A stretch of DNA of 64,000 nucleotides from Bdellovibrionales bacterium (GTDB taxonomy: Bacteria > Bdellovibrionota > FAC87 > UBA2466): contig SXPJ01000083.1 in NCBI GenBank assembly GCA_005776395.1, forward strand, positions 1 to 64,000. Reading direction: 5' to 3'. The notes beneath the pieces are model-generated. The model was not told where the DNA came from and did no database searches. It was given only the letters and a program-made list of their open reading frames with translations. Position numbers and translations under genes: made by a program. This document shows positions 25,257-34,306 of this stretch, piece after piece (positions within the stretch are counted from its first letter, which is position 1; each line of letters opens with the position of its first letter).

Positions 25257-27977
25257 TTACTGAAATTCCTGTCTAATAAAATCGGATGTCTCTTCATCTT
25301 CAGCTGGCTTATGAGTAGGCTCACTACGATTTAAAGGCTCGGTAGAAGGGTTTAAACCCTGACTCATTCCAGTCGCAGTCCCTCTAACCCCAGGCTCACC
25401 CACCCTTAGAATATTATCGCCATTGGAATTGGGAACCGTTCCCACTTTAAAAGCCACCCTAACTCGATTCGAAGTTCCAGGACCGGCGAGCCTCCCCGTA
25501 CTGCGGTCTATATACGCAAATACGACATCGTCAGGGATCGGAAAATCAATATTAGGAGCCTGCTGAGTCGCTACTCGCATATAATCGGCCCAAATTGGAG
25601 CGGCTGCCTTCCCGCCTGTCTCCCCAATATCCAGGGTTTTGTCCTTCAAATATCCAATCCAAACACCACTCATTAAAGTGGGAGTGTACCCGATAAACCA
25701 GGCATCTCGATGATCATTTGAAGTTCCAGTTTTTCCCGCAATCTGACGGGAAACAACTCCCGCGGCATGACCGGTGCCTTGAGGATCACGAATAACCCCC
25801 TTAAGAACATCGGTCATGACATAAGCTGTTTGAGATGAAATCACATGGCCAGGGGGCAATGTGGGAATATTTTCTTCTATCGGTGTTTTCTCTGAACTAG
25901 TTTTCACATCCCCAAAAACTCCCCCCGCCTCTAAAGATTTATACGATTCAACAGATTCCACTTCAGAAACATCAGAAAAAGCCTCAATAACCTTTCCTTC
26001 GCTGTCTTCTACTCGCTTAATGTATCGCAAAGCTAATGGCTTACCCAGTCTGGGAAAGATCGCATAAGCTCTCATCAGCTCTTCAAGACTACTAGACCAA
26101 GAGCCTAAACCAATGGTGAGATCTCTAGGAAGCTGCGAAGCGATTCCTAAGGTCCTTGCATATTGAATGGCGTAATCCACACCAATCTCATTCAGCAGTT
26201 TAACAGTCGGAATATTCATCGATCGAATAATGGCTGTTCTTAAAAGAATATCCCCCTCAAACTTATTTCCGTAATTGTGAGGCTTCCATTCCTCTTCTGT
26301 TGCCCCCACAGTCTGAGCCTCTGTTTTACCCTCAGTTTTAAATACAATCGGAGAGTCGGTCACCATCGAAGCAGGCGAGAATCCCTTGTCGAATGCAGCT
26401 GCATAGAGCAGCGGTTTGAAAGTAGAACCTACTTGTCTCTTGGCTTGCAGGGCGCAATTAAACTTACTCTTGGTAAAATCAGTTCCTCCTACCATAGCTC
26501 TCACAAAGCCGTTCTGAACCTCATAGGACAATAAAGCCCCTTGAACTTCTGGTTCTTGCTCAAGCGTAACGGAAGCGTACTCAGTCTTTTTATCGATTTT
26601 ATCAACTCTTACATAGATAATGTCCCCCTGCTTGATGATCTGAGACAAATGTTTTAAAGGCTGCCCTTCCAACTTTACCCAACTGACTGAAGTTATAGGA
26701 AGAACAAGTGCAGTTTGACCTACACGAACAAAGGCCACATTTTTGTCATCTCGAACCTCGCTTACAATCGCTTTATAAAGTTGGCCTTCAGAGACAGGAG
26801 TAAACCCGAAATAACGACTATTTTTTTCATAATAAGATCTCAAGTCGTACTCTAAACCTTTAGCACCACTCTCAGCCTCGGGATAAAGCAATCTGACCGG
26901 GTTTAAATTCTCAACTACAGTCTTATGAGTATTGCGAATAAAGCCTTCTTGCATCGCAGGATCTTCAAGATGCTCTACAATTCCACGCCATCCAAGACGC
27001 TTATCAACTTCTCTAACACCTCGGTCAACTGACTTCTCAGCCGATTTTTGAAAGTCATATTTAACTGTAGTGTAGACACGATACCCCTGACTCAATATTT
27101 GTTCAGAACCATACTTAGCCATTAAGTACTGTCGAACATATTCCGTAAAGTAAGGAGCCGCAGTATTGTTAAGCTCCTCTAGATTTCTCAGTTTAAGAAT
27201 TTCTGAATAGGCTATCTGCTTCTGTTCAATAGAGATAAATTTTTCCTCAACCATTCGCTTTAAAACATAGGCTTGACGGCGTTTAGCCAAATGAGGATTT
27301 TTAATTGGATTCCATTCATTAGGCCTTTGGGGAAGACCTGCTAGCATTGAGGCTTCACCTAATGTTAACTGCTCAACCTTTTTTCCAAAGTAATTTCGAG
27401 CCGCGGAGGCCACACCGTAAGAGCCATGTCCCAAAAATATTTCATTCAAATAGAGATTTAAGATCTCATTCTTAGAAAGGCTCTTTTCCATCCGCCATGC
27501 CAAAACGATCTCTCTAATTTTCCGAGTAATCTCTTTCTTTTTTGTAGATAATAATAGGGCTCGAGCGACCTGCTGAGTAATAGTACTTCCCCCTTGAGCA
27601 AACCTTCCTCTGGCGACATTTGAAAAAACCGCCCGACCAATGCCATTAAAATCAACTCCATGATGCTCATAAAACTTCGCATCCTCAGCGGCCAAAAAAG
27701 CCTGGATGACATATTTGGGAAGACTCTCAAATAAAAAAGGATAGCGCCGCTCTGTCGTAAACTCGCCAATTTTCCGACCTTCATCGGAATAAACCTCTGT
27801 GGCTTTCACATGTTGAAAACCTTTAAGTTTATTCACGTCAGGGAGTGTGTTTGTTAAATAAGATAAAATCCCCAATCCAAAAACTACCATCAAAATAAAA
27901 ACTCCAAGAAACGATAGCGATACCGTTCTAAAAACGCGCTGCAATTTTGTTTTGATTTCATCAGGATTAATTTTCAT
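25257..27977 (-). CDS. Class A penicillin-binding protein (PBP1A type)
   Basis: A 906-residue bifunctional peptidoglycan synthase. It has a short cytoplasmic N-terminus and one transmembrane anchor (about residues 18-42). The GT51 glycosyltransferase domain carries AAEDAKFYEHHGVD (catalytic E98), GGSTITQQVAR and EIFLGHGSYGVASAA. A PBP1A-type OB-like insert (about 320-480) follows. The transpeptidase domain has the active-site serine in GSTFKPLLYAAAFD, SMN in IRSMNIPTVKLL, and AGKTGTSNDHRDAWFIGYTP. The C-terminal 50 residues are Pro/Ser/Glu rich. It is monocistronic. Confidence 0.96.
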   Translation of the reverse strand: MKINPDEIKTKLQRVFRTVSLSFLGVFILMVVFGLGILSYLTNTLPDVNKLKGFQHVKATEVYSDEGRKIGEFTTERRYPFLFESLPKYVIQAFLAAEDAKFYEHHGVDFNGIGRAVFSNVARGRFAQGGSTITQQVARALLLSTKKKEITRKIREIVLAWRMEKSLSKNEILNLYLNEIFLGHGSYGVASAARNYFGKKVEQLTLGEASMLAGLPQRPNEWNPIKNPHLAKRRQAYVLKRMVEEKFISIEQKQIAYSEILKLRNLEELNNTAAPYFTEYVRQYLMAKYGSEQILSQGYRVYTTVKYDFQKSAEKSVDRGVREVDKRLGWRGIVEHLEDPAMQEGFIRNTHKTVVENLNPVRLLYPEAESGAKGLEYDLRSYYEKNSRYFGFTPVSEGQLYKAIVSEVRDDKNVAFVRVGQTALVLPITSVSWVKLEGQPLKHLSQIIKQGDIIYVRVDKIDKKTEYASVTLEQEPEVQGALLSYEVQNGFVRAMVGGTDFTKSKFNCALQAKRQVGSTFKPLLYAAAFDKGFSPASMVTDSPIVFKTEGKTEAQTVGATEEEWKPHNYGNKFEGDILLRTAIIRSMNIPTVKLLNEIGVDYAIQYARTLGIASQLPRDLTIGLGSWSSSLEELMRAYAIFPRLGKPLALRYIKRVEDSEGKVIEAFSDVSEVESVESYKSLEAGGVFGDVKTSSEKTPIEENIPTLPPGHVISSQTAYVMTDVLKGVIRDPQGTGHAAGVVSRQIAGKTGTSNDHRDAWFIGYTPTLMSGVWIGYLKDKTLDIGETGGKAAAPIWADYMRVATQQAPNIDFPIPDDVVFAYIDRSTGRLAGPGTSNRVRVAFKVGTVPNSNGDNILRVGEPGVRGTATGMSQGLNPSTEPLNRSEPTHKPAEDEETSDFIRQEFQ

Positions 27978-28117
27978 AACGCCAATCTATTCTTACTGAG
28001 ATCTTATCTTAAGGTCCCTATCATACCAGACTTTTCTCTAAAGTTCTGTTCATCAAGCGCTAAAAATCAGACTAAGAAGCTTGACCGATTTAGGTAAGAA
28101 GTTATCATATTAAAACC

Positions 28118-28306
28118 ATGACAAACAAAACAGCCCCATCAAACAAACCGACACAACTCAGCGTAACAATCAAGGAACACATCGTTCAGGATTTAAAAGA
28201 GATGGAAAAAAACACAAAAATACCACTCGACGAACTGGTTACTAAGGCACTGCAATTTTTTATCGCCACTCACAACGACTATTTGGGGCGAAATCGATTG
28301 ATGTAG
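28118..28306 (+). CDS. Small ribbon-helix-helix-like protein
   Basis: A 62-residue protein whose core reads QLSVTIKEHIVQDLKEMEKN then TKIPLDELVTKALQFFIATH, fitting a beta strand followed by two helices as in ribbon-helix-helix DNA-binding proteins. These often act as antitoxins or local repressors, but no toxin gene is adjacent. No clear Shine-Dalgarno sequence precedes the ATG. Divergent from the PBP gene. Confidence 0.55.
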   Translation: MTNKTAPSNKPTQLSVTIKEHIVQDLKEMEKNTKIPLDELVTKALQFFIATHNDYLGRNRLM

Positions 28307-28426
28307 GAACGAGTTTAACAGAAAATTTTTTTGATAATCCACGATAGTATTATGCATCCTTGTTCTCGCTTGCCTCACTAAATAGGCATTACGCCCTACC
28401 CAATTTGCCGAATTTCACGCAAGGAA

Positions 28427-28455
28427 TTGACACGATACGTTAGTTCGCATATTGA
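28427..28455 (+). promoter_or_regulatory. Possible sigma-70 promoter for the small exported protein
   Basis: A perfect TTGACA (28427-28432) is followed after 17 bases by TATTGA. The -10 match is weak. A short GAAG/CTTC hairpin (about 28465-28482) follows. The gene it would serve starts at 28568. Confidence 0.35.
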
Positions 28456-28567
28456 TAAAACACTCTTCTTCGTGAAGAAGGGGACTGGCAATTGATAGTG
28501 AATGTCGACTCGTCAAAATAAGATTTTTATCGGGAGTGTTCACGAAAAAACAAAGGAGACTATAGTC

Positions 28568-29014
28568 ATGAAACAATTATTATTAGTTCTTATCTCGATC
28601 GGTTCTCTGTCTGCAATGGCAACGAACAAACTTGGTTCGAAATGCGGCTTAACCAATTTTAAAGAAGATGGAAAATGGAAACTGCTAAATAGGATTGACT
28701 TGGGAACGGCAAAAGACTCCAAAATTCAAGAGCTCCCCACATTGATCAAACAGCAGATTATTATCGCCGCAAAGAAAATTGCTAATAAGAGAGAAGAAGA
28801 AGGTTTAGATATAAAGAATACTCTAGATGCGGTAAATAACCTGCGAAACAACAGCGAAGGGGAAGACCTTTCAATAGATTATTACAAAGTAAAAGAACTG
28901 AAAATCACTGAGGTTGTTCACTATCCTGGTGGAAACCCAGTGGGGGTGTTCTTCATTCAGGGAACAACGCATATTCAAGCTTACGACGAGGACAGCACCA
29001 TAATTTGCAAGTAG
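28568..29014 (+). CDS. Small exported protein of unknown function
   Basis: A 148-residue protein starting at the ATG at 28568, chosen because AAAGGAGAC lies eight bases upstream and a signal peptide follows at once (MKQLLLVLISIGSLSAMA). An in-frame ATG at 28502 would bury the signal. The mature protein has two cysteines, C26 and the penultimate residue, which could join the two ends. The middle is helical and charged. The C-terminal part (VVHYPGGNPVGVFFIQGT) is strand-like. No family is recognised. Confidence 0.75.
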   Translation: MKQLLLVLISIGSLSAMATNKLGSKCGLTNFKEDGKWKLLNRIDLGTAKDSKIQELPTLIKQQIIIAAKKIANKREEEGLDIKNTLDAVNNLRNNSEGEDLSIDYYKVKELKITEVVHYPGGNPVGVFFIQGTTHIQAYDEDSTIICK

Positions 29015-29027
29015 AATCTTATCTTTC

Positions 29028-29061
29028 TCTCCAGGGCTCAGAATATTTCGTGCCCTGGAGA
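29028..29061 (+). terminator. Probable terminator of the small exported protein gene
   Basis: A 10-bp perfect stem (29028-29037 with 29052-29061) with a 14-base loop begins 14 bases after the stop codon. The following tract ATTTCTATCT is only moderately T-rich. Confidence 0.6.
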
Positions 29062-29452
29062 ATTTCTATCTAGTATTTCAGACTTAAAATCATGCAAACT
29101 CGGAGATAATTAAAATTACTTTTTATTCCAAAAGCTCAGAAAACTTCGAGTGAATGCTCATCTTTAAAACAGTAAGCACAGTTTAGTTACCATACCTAAC
29201 ATCCTAATATTGTTCTATTTTCTTAGTAAGCTCTTCTCAATATCAAAATTTAAGACACCCACCATCAGTATGCTATTGAAACTACAAAGCTATTTTAAAT
29301 GGCACTCGAGTTGCTTTACTAGACACTGCGACGAGATAAACCGATACAAAAAAGTAATGTAACTAGATGTGGAAGCGAAGAGTTCAATTAAGCTTTTGAG
29401 AGGATTTTGAAGTGAAAATTTTTAAAGGTTTGCCTCGTCCCTACCCCCCAAT

Positions 29453-29519
29453 GCTCTTGAAAAAGAGCTTAGAATGTAGCTTGGCAGAAGGTGTCTTCTA
29501 GATAGCTTCTACCAAGCTA
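29453..29519. other. Structured segment in the 29015-29557 gene-free gap
   Basis: The 543-base gap between the small exported gene and ppsR has no credible ORF. Near its right end lie a 6-bp stem with GAAA tetraloop (29453-29468) and a longer hairpin pairing 29477-29484 with 29512-29519, plus AGAAG (29486-29490) with CTTCT (29506-29510). TAGCTT occurs twice (29477 and 29503) and AGAAG can alternatively pair with CTTCT at 29495, so two exclusive folds exist. It may be a 3' structure of ppsR or a small RNA. The rest of the gap is AT-rich and featureless to me. Confidence 0.4.
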
Positions 29520-29557
29520 TAATCTAAATTCAAGTTTTGATCCCATGACAGATTAAA

Positions 29558-30397
29558 TCACGTTACGTGGCCCCACTTTTCGGGTAGCGCACTCTTAATC
29601 ACCTTTTCAACTTCGCTTGCAGTTTCCTCAAGTGCTTTTCCAGTAATATCAAATACAGGCCACCGGCGATTTCGTCTAAAAAGATCTTTGCAAAAATCTA
29701 TCTCCGCAATTACGTGATTGAGATTGGCATAATCACCACTGGGGCTCTCCCCCATTTTAACCAATCGCTCTCTTCGAATTTTTGCCAGTGTCTCGGGATC
29801 GATAAGTAGCCCAATAATTTTTCTTTGATCGGTCTGAAACAATTCTGGGGGAGGCTCGATGTCCTTAACTAACGGAACATTCGCAACCTTCCATCCCTTA
29901 TAAGATAAATAAACACTCAAAGGAGTTTTGGAGGTTCTTGAAAGACCGACTAAAATAATATCTGCACGATCTAGGCTGTCCGCATATTTGCCATCATCAT
30001 GTTTTACAGTGAATTCAATGGCTTCAATCCTCTTAAAATAATTCTCGTTAACCTGATGAAACAACCCAGGCTGAGATTGAGGGTTCTTCTTAAGATACCT
30101 AGAAAGTTTTTCAAGCAGAGGGCCTAACAGATCCACTGTGGGTACCCCGGTCTGTTGACTTATTGAATCGATGAATTTTCTAAGATTGTCTGAAACCACA
30201 GTGTAAACCACAATGGCGTTAACCGCGTGAGCCTCCTCAAAAATTGATCTCACCTGAATTTCGGTCCGAATATTCTTAAACCTAATAATTTTTAATCCCT
30301 CTCTCACATATTGCAAAAGAGCTGCTTTAATCATCTGATCTGCGGTTTCCCCGGTTCCATCAGATATGACATAAATTTGGAGATCTATTTCACTCAT
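29558..30397 (-). CDS. ppsR: Pyruvate, water dikinase regulatory protein (DUF299 kinase/pyrophosphorylase)
   Basis: A 279-residue member of the PpsR/PDRP family, which inactivates PEP synthase or PPDK by ADP-dependent phosphorylation and reverses this by phosphorolysis. Signatures: YVISDGTGETADQMIKAAL at the N-terminus, DLLGPLLEKL, the P-loop-like GLSRTSKTPLSVYLSYKGW and VANVPLVKDIEPP, and GLLIDPETLAKIRRERL. Whether the target is PpsA or PpdK is not decidable here. It lies 39 bases downstream of hflX on the same strand. Confidence 0.93.
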   Translation of the reverse strand: MSEIDLQIYVISDGTGETADQMIKAALLQYVREGLKIIRFKNIRTEIQVRSIFEEAHAVNAIVVYTVVSDNLRKFIDSISQQTGVPTVDLLGPLLEKLSRYLKKNPQSQPGLFHQVNENYFKRIEAIEFTVKHDDGKYADSLDRADIILVGLSRTSKTPLSVYLSYKGWKVANVPLVKDIEPPPELFQTDQRKIIGLLIDPETLAKIRRERLVKMGESPSGDYANLNHVIAEIDFCKDLFRRNRRWPVFDITGKALEETASEVEKVIKSALPEKWGHVT

Positions 30398-30436
30398 AGA
30401 GGATCCTCATAGGAAGTTGTCGGAGTACAGCGAGCT

Positions 30437-31732
30437 TCATGGAGTCTTAGGTTCCTCAATCAATTTTAACCAACTCGCAGTCGAACGCATGATTCGAATT
30501 TTAAACTTAGCCCCCTCTTCTAAATACTCTTTCTTTAACACTTTAGAGTACTCATGAATTTGAGATTGCAACCATGTGTTCTCATAAGAAATTACAATTT
30601 CAAGTTCGATCATGTCCCTTTCGAAGTATCCAAAAATAGTATTTCTTAACCTCTTCATGTCTTCAGGATTCAATGAAGATACGACAAGGCTATCAATATA
30701 TTTTCGTTCTAATATCTTCGGCAAAAAGACCTCTTGCACAAGATCAGCTTTATTAAATACCCACATAGTAGGTTTCGAACCCGCCCCAATATCATCCAGT
30801 ACCTTTGTCGTCACTTCCAGATGACGAGAATAGCTCTCCGAAGAAAGATCGACTACGTGAAGTAAAAGATCTGCCTCAAGAACCTCTGCCAGTGTCGAAC
30901 GAAATGAAGCCACCAAACTATGGGGCAATTTATCAATAAACCCCACAGTATCGCTCAATAGAATCGGAGGACGGGTTTTCGGATCTATAACTTTAACAGT
31001 CGAATCTAAGGTCGCAAACAATCGATCGTCTACATAAACCTGACTGGTCGTCAAATTGTTCATAAGAGTAGATTTCCCTGCATTGGTATATCCCACAATG
31101 GCCACACGAAGGAACTTATCCCCTCGATGAGCACGCTGAATCTGTCTCTCTGTCGCTGTATGAGCCATCTCTTCTTTGAGACGGGAAATACGATTTCGAA
31201 TCAAACGTCGGTCCAACTCAATCTGTCTTTCACCGACCCCTTTTAAACCAATCCCCCCTTTTTGCCGTTCTAAGTGGGTCCATCGGCGTGTTAAGTGGGT
31301 CGCAAGGTACTCAAGACTTGCGAGTTCGACCTGATTCTTGGCCTCTTTGGTTCGCGCGTGTTTCGAGAAGATTTCAAGAATAACACCGGTTCGATCGACA
31401 ACGCGACACTGGAAGACCTTTTCTAAATTTTTCTGTTGGGTTCCCGTAAGTTCATTATCAAACGCCACAATGGAACAACCATGCTCTTTAACTAACTGAC
31501 CAATCTCTTCTGCTTTACCTGTACCGACATACATCGCTGGATGGGGTTTATCCTTTTTTTGAATTAAGGAGTGAGTAACCTCCCCCCCTAAGGTATCAAT
31601 TAAGCGATTAAGTTCGGCTAAACTACTTTCAATTTCCTGTGTAGTTTCCCCAGAGAGCTGCATTCCCACCATCAAAACTTTCTCTTTTTGTTCCAAAGAG
31701 ATCGTAGGACGATTTTTATGACTTGAGCTCAA
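30437..31732 (-). CDS. hflX: GTPase HflX
   Basis: A 431-residue ribosome-associated GTPase that splits or rescues stalled 50S/70S particles. The N-terminal HflX domain contains HPAMYVGTGKAEEI and VVDRTGVILEIFSKHARTKE. The coiled linker has GGIGLKGVGERQIELDRRL. The G domain has GYTNAGKSTLMNNL, DTVGFIDKLPHSLVASF and NKADL. The start is TTG, overlapping the upstream stop as TTGA. Confidence 0.95.
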   Translation of the reverse strand: MSSSHKNRPTISLEQKEKVLMVGMQLSGETTQEIESSLAELNRLIDTLGGEVTHSLIQKKDKPHPAMYVGTGKAEEIGQLVKEHGCSIVAFDNELTGTQQKNLEKVFQCRVVDRTGVILEIFSKHARTKEAKNQVELASLEYLATHLTRRWTHLERQKGGIGLKGVGERQIELDRRLIRNRISRLKEEMAHTATERQIQRAHRGDKFLRVAIVGYTNAGKSTLMNNLTTSQVYVDDRLFATLDSTVKVIDPKTRPPILLSDTVGFIDKLPHSLVASFRSTLAEVLEADLLLHVVDLSSESYSRHLEVTTKVLDDIGAGSKPTMWVFNKADLVQEVFLPKILERKYIDSLVVSSLNPEDMKRLRNTIFGYFERDMIELEIVISYENTWLQSQIHEYSKVLKKEYLEEGAKFKIRIMRSTASWLKLIEEPKTP

Positions 31733-32148
31733 TTACGCTCACCTTGCTCTTGATCTCTAACCTCACAAAGATAGATAGAGGTAAGTCCCTGACAGGTCCA
31801 TTCACACCACTCAGAGGGAAGTTGACCCTTTTCAGAGATAATCGCTAGAGACTTTAAAGCCAGGGTCTGACAATTTTGTTCCAAACTTTTTTTACCACTC
31901 ATTGCCGAACATAATACCACATATGGAGCTTTTATCTTATTCATTGAAGGCACAAAAACGGGCAGTTCCCCCATCTTCTCAAGAGCGCGACGAAGTTGAT
32001 GGTTTAATGTCCAATCCAAGCAACGAAGACTCTCATTGCTCCAGTCTTGCTGACTCTTCGGTTCTACCAACACCACCACACCGTCAACTTCAAAAGTTCC
32101 TAAGGCTTCGGGATTATTGTCCAGTGTCACTCTAACAATTTCAGCCAT
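31729..32148 (-). CDS. Conserved-looking hypothetical protein between nusB and hflX
   Basis: A 139-residue soluble protein starting MAEIVRVTLDNN. The ATG at 32148 is chosen because GAGGAAGG lies just upstream; an in-frame ATG at 32175 has no such site. The sequence alternates strand-like and helical parts (FEVDGVVVLVEPK, YVVLCSAMSGKKSLEQN, ICEV-like end) and could be a macro- or aminopeptidase-N-domain-like alpha/beta fold, but I do not recognise it. Translation is coupled to hflX by a four-base overlap. Confidence 0.65.
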   Translation of the reverse strand: MAEIVRVTLDNNPEALGTFEVDGVVVLVEPKSQQDWSNESLRCLDWTLNHQLRRALEKMGELPVFVPSMNKIKAPYVVLCSAMSGKKSLEQNCQTLALKSLAIISEKGQLPSEWCEWTCQGLTSIYLCEVRDQEQGERN

Positions 32149-32183
32149 AAAGCCTTCCTCATCAGTGGGTTTCATTTTTAAGA

Positions 32184-32615
32184 CTACTTGGCTTTATTAG
32201 GATTGGGATTCAACTGCCGAATTTTATCTAATATTCCGTTAATAAAGCTTGGACTACTCTCCGACCCAAACTGCTTTGCAACTTCAATCATTTCATTAAT
32301 AGAAACTGTAGCCGGAATATCATCACAAAAAAGAATCTCATAAACACCTAATCGAAGTGCATTTCTATCCACTGCTGCCATGCGATCTGGTCGCCAATTT
32401 TCAGATGCTTCCTTGAGAACAGTATCAATACTTTCAAGCTTTTCAGTAACGCCCATCACTAAACGGTGGGTGAACTCATCCACCTGTTTTTTATCTAATG
32501 AGTAAAAATCTTCAAAGTGTTTAAGCGCCTTTTGAATAGAGAGTTCTTGATTAAGATCCAGCTGGAACAAAACCTGAAGAGCTTCGATTCTATTTTTCCT
32601 ACGTGTTGATTTCAT
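32184..32615 (-). CDS. nusB: Transcription antitermination factor NusB
   Basis: A 143-residue all-helical NusB, part of the boxA antitermination complex for rRNA operons. Conserved segments: [59 protein letters not shown] and FINGILDKI. It overlaps glyA by four bases. Confidence 0.95.
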   Translation of the reverse strand: MKSTRRKNRIEALQVLFQLDLNQELSIQKALKHFEDFYSLDKKQVDEFTHRLVMGVTEKLESIDTVLKEASENWRPDRMAAVDRNALRLGVYEILFCDDIPATVSINEMIEVAKQFGSESSPSFINGILDKIRQLNPNPNKAK

Positions 32616-33850
32616 AATTCACTATAGATAGGGAATCGACGGCATAACTCCATCACTTCCCCTTTTACCTGCTTCACAGTGGACTCACTATAATCCGAAA
32701 TAACTCTTGAAATAGACTTAGCTAGCCAAGCCATTTCCGACTCTTTAAGCCCTCGAGTAGTTATTGCAGGGGTTCCAATTCGAATACCACTGGTGACAAA
32801 TGCACTTGCAGTTTCAAAAGGAACCGTATTTTTATTGGCCGTGAGTCCCACGCGATCTAAACGCTCCTCGGCCTCTTTACCCGTGATCCCCTTGTTACGC
32901 AAGTCAATCAGGATAAGATGATTATCCGTTCCCCCACTCACCAGAGTAAAACCCTCTCCAAGAAGGTGTTCTGCCAAACTTTTACAATTTTTAACCACTT
33001 GAACTTGATAGTCTCGAAACTCAGGGCTCATGGCCTCTTTAAATGCTACGGCCTTAGCCGCAATCACATGCATTAACGGCCCCCCTTGAATTCCAGGAAA
33101 AATTCTAGAGTTAATCTTTGCCTTTTGAGGTTCTTTAAAAAGAATAATTCCCCCTCTTGGCCCTCTGAGTGTTTTATGGGTTGTACTCGTGACAATATCG
33201 GCATGCCCCACAGGGGTAGGATGTAATTTTGCGGCTACCAATCCAGCGATATGGGCCATGTCCACAAGGAAGAAGGCTCCCACATCTCTGGCTATCACAC
33301 CCAATTTTTCAAAATCAATAATACGGGAATAGGCACTGGCCCCTGCAATAATAAGTTTAGGCTTGTGCTTGTGGGCTAAGTCTCTGACCTCATCATAATC
33401 AATCAGATGAGTATCTGGCCTGACTCCATAAGAAACCACCTTAAATAAAAGCCCAGAGAAATTAACTGGGTGACCATGAGTTAAATGGCCTCCGTGAGAT
33501 AGATTCATGCCCAAAATGGTATCCCCTGGAGACAAGAGAGCTAGGTAGGAAGCCATATTGGCCTGGCTCCCTGAATGGGGCTGAACATTAGCAAAATCGG
33601 CCCCAAATAATTGGCAGACTCGCTCTATCGCTAAAGCTTCAACTTTATCAACAAACTCGCAGCCTCCGTAATACCGTTTTCCGGGATAGCCTTCCGCATA
33701 TTTATTTGTAAGGACTGTTCCCTGAGCCTCCATTACGGCTCTTGAGGCGATGTTTTCACTGGGAATCAGTTCTAATGAATTTTGCTGCCTGTACAGCTCT
33801 TCCTGAATAAAGCCTGCGATAACGGGATCAGTCTCTCTAAGATGCTCCAT
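32612..33850 (-). CDS. glyA: Serine hydroxymethyltransferase
   Basis: A 412-residue PLP enzyme that interconverts serine and glycine and loads tetrahydrofolate with a C1 unit. The ATG at 33850 gives the usual MEHL...[11 protein letters not shown] start and has TTGGAG upstream; an in-frame upstream start would run far into rpiB. Signatures: [66 protein letters not shown] and the PLP lysine in [14 protein letters not shown]. It overlaps rpiB by 14 bases and nusB by four. Confidence 0.97.
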   Translation of the reverse strand: MEHLRETDPVIAGFIQEELYRQQNSLELIPSENIASRAVMEAQGTVLTNKYAEGYPGKRYYGGCEFVDKVEALAIERVCQLFGADFANVQPHSGSQANMASYLALLSPGDTILGMNLSHGGHLTHGHPVNFSGLLFKVVSYGVRPDTHLIDYDEVRDLAHKHKPKLIIAGASAYSRIIDFEKLGVIARDVGAFFLVDMAHIAGLVAAKLHPTPVGHADIVTSTTHKTLRGPRGGIILFKEPQKAKINSRIFPGIQGGPLMHVIAAKAVAFKEAMSPEFRDYQVQVVKNCKSLAEHLLGEGFTLVSGGTDNHLILIDLRNKGITGKEAEERLDRVGLTANKNTVPFETASAFVTSGIRIGTPAITTRGLKESEMAWLAKSISRVISDYSESTVKQVKGEVMELCRRFPIYSEL

Positions 33851-34298
33851 GTTTTTTCTCCAAGGCTGTAATAAGATCAATTCGTCGTTGGTGTCGCCCA
33901 CCCGCAAATTCGGTTTTCAACCAGCTAGAAGCTGCCTCAACCGCAGTTTCTAAAGTTATCAGTCTTGCTCCAAAAGTGATCACATTGGTATTGTTATGTT
34001 CCTTCGAGAGTTTAGCAGAGATGGTGTCCCACACAGCAACAGCTCTAATTCCAGGTATTTTATTGGCCGCTATAGCCACTCCAATACCCGAACCACAAAT
34101 TAAAATTCCTCGAGCTGAGTTTTTAACTACACTGTCGGCTACTTTCTCGGCAAACTCAGGATAATCACACGACCCCTCGCTATGACAACCCACATCTTGC
34201 CAGACCATTTCAGGGAATTTTTTTTTTATTTGGTCTAAAAAAGCTAACTTGAAGCAATACCCCGCGTGATCGGATCCTACATATATTAAATTGTTCAT
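33837..34298 (-). CDS. rpiB: Ribose-5-phosphate isomerase B
   Basis: A 153-residue RpiB/LacAB-family isomerase of the pentose phosphate pathway. Signatures: [27 protein letters not shown], the phosphate-binding [17 protein letters not shown] and the [11 protein letters not shown] block. The ATG at 34298 gives the normal N-terminus; an in-frame TTG at 34310 would overlap the fabF stop (TTGA) and is also possible. It is followed by glyA, a common pairing. Confidence 0.93.
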   Translation of the reverse strand: MNNLIYVGSDHAGYCFKLAFLDQIKKKFPEMVWQDVGCHSEGSCDYPEFAEKVADSVVKNSARGILICGSGIGVAIAANKIPGIRAVAVWDTISAKLSKEHNNTNVITFGARLITLETAVEAASSWLKTEFAGGRHQRRIDLITALEKKHGAS

Positions 34299-34306
34299 GC
34301 TTGGGC

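Noticed and set aside
33851-33907. Earlier in-frame start for glyA
   Set aside because: It would add 19 residues inside rpiB without family support; ATG 33850 fits length and ribosome site.
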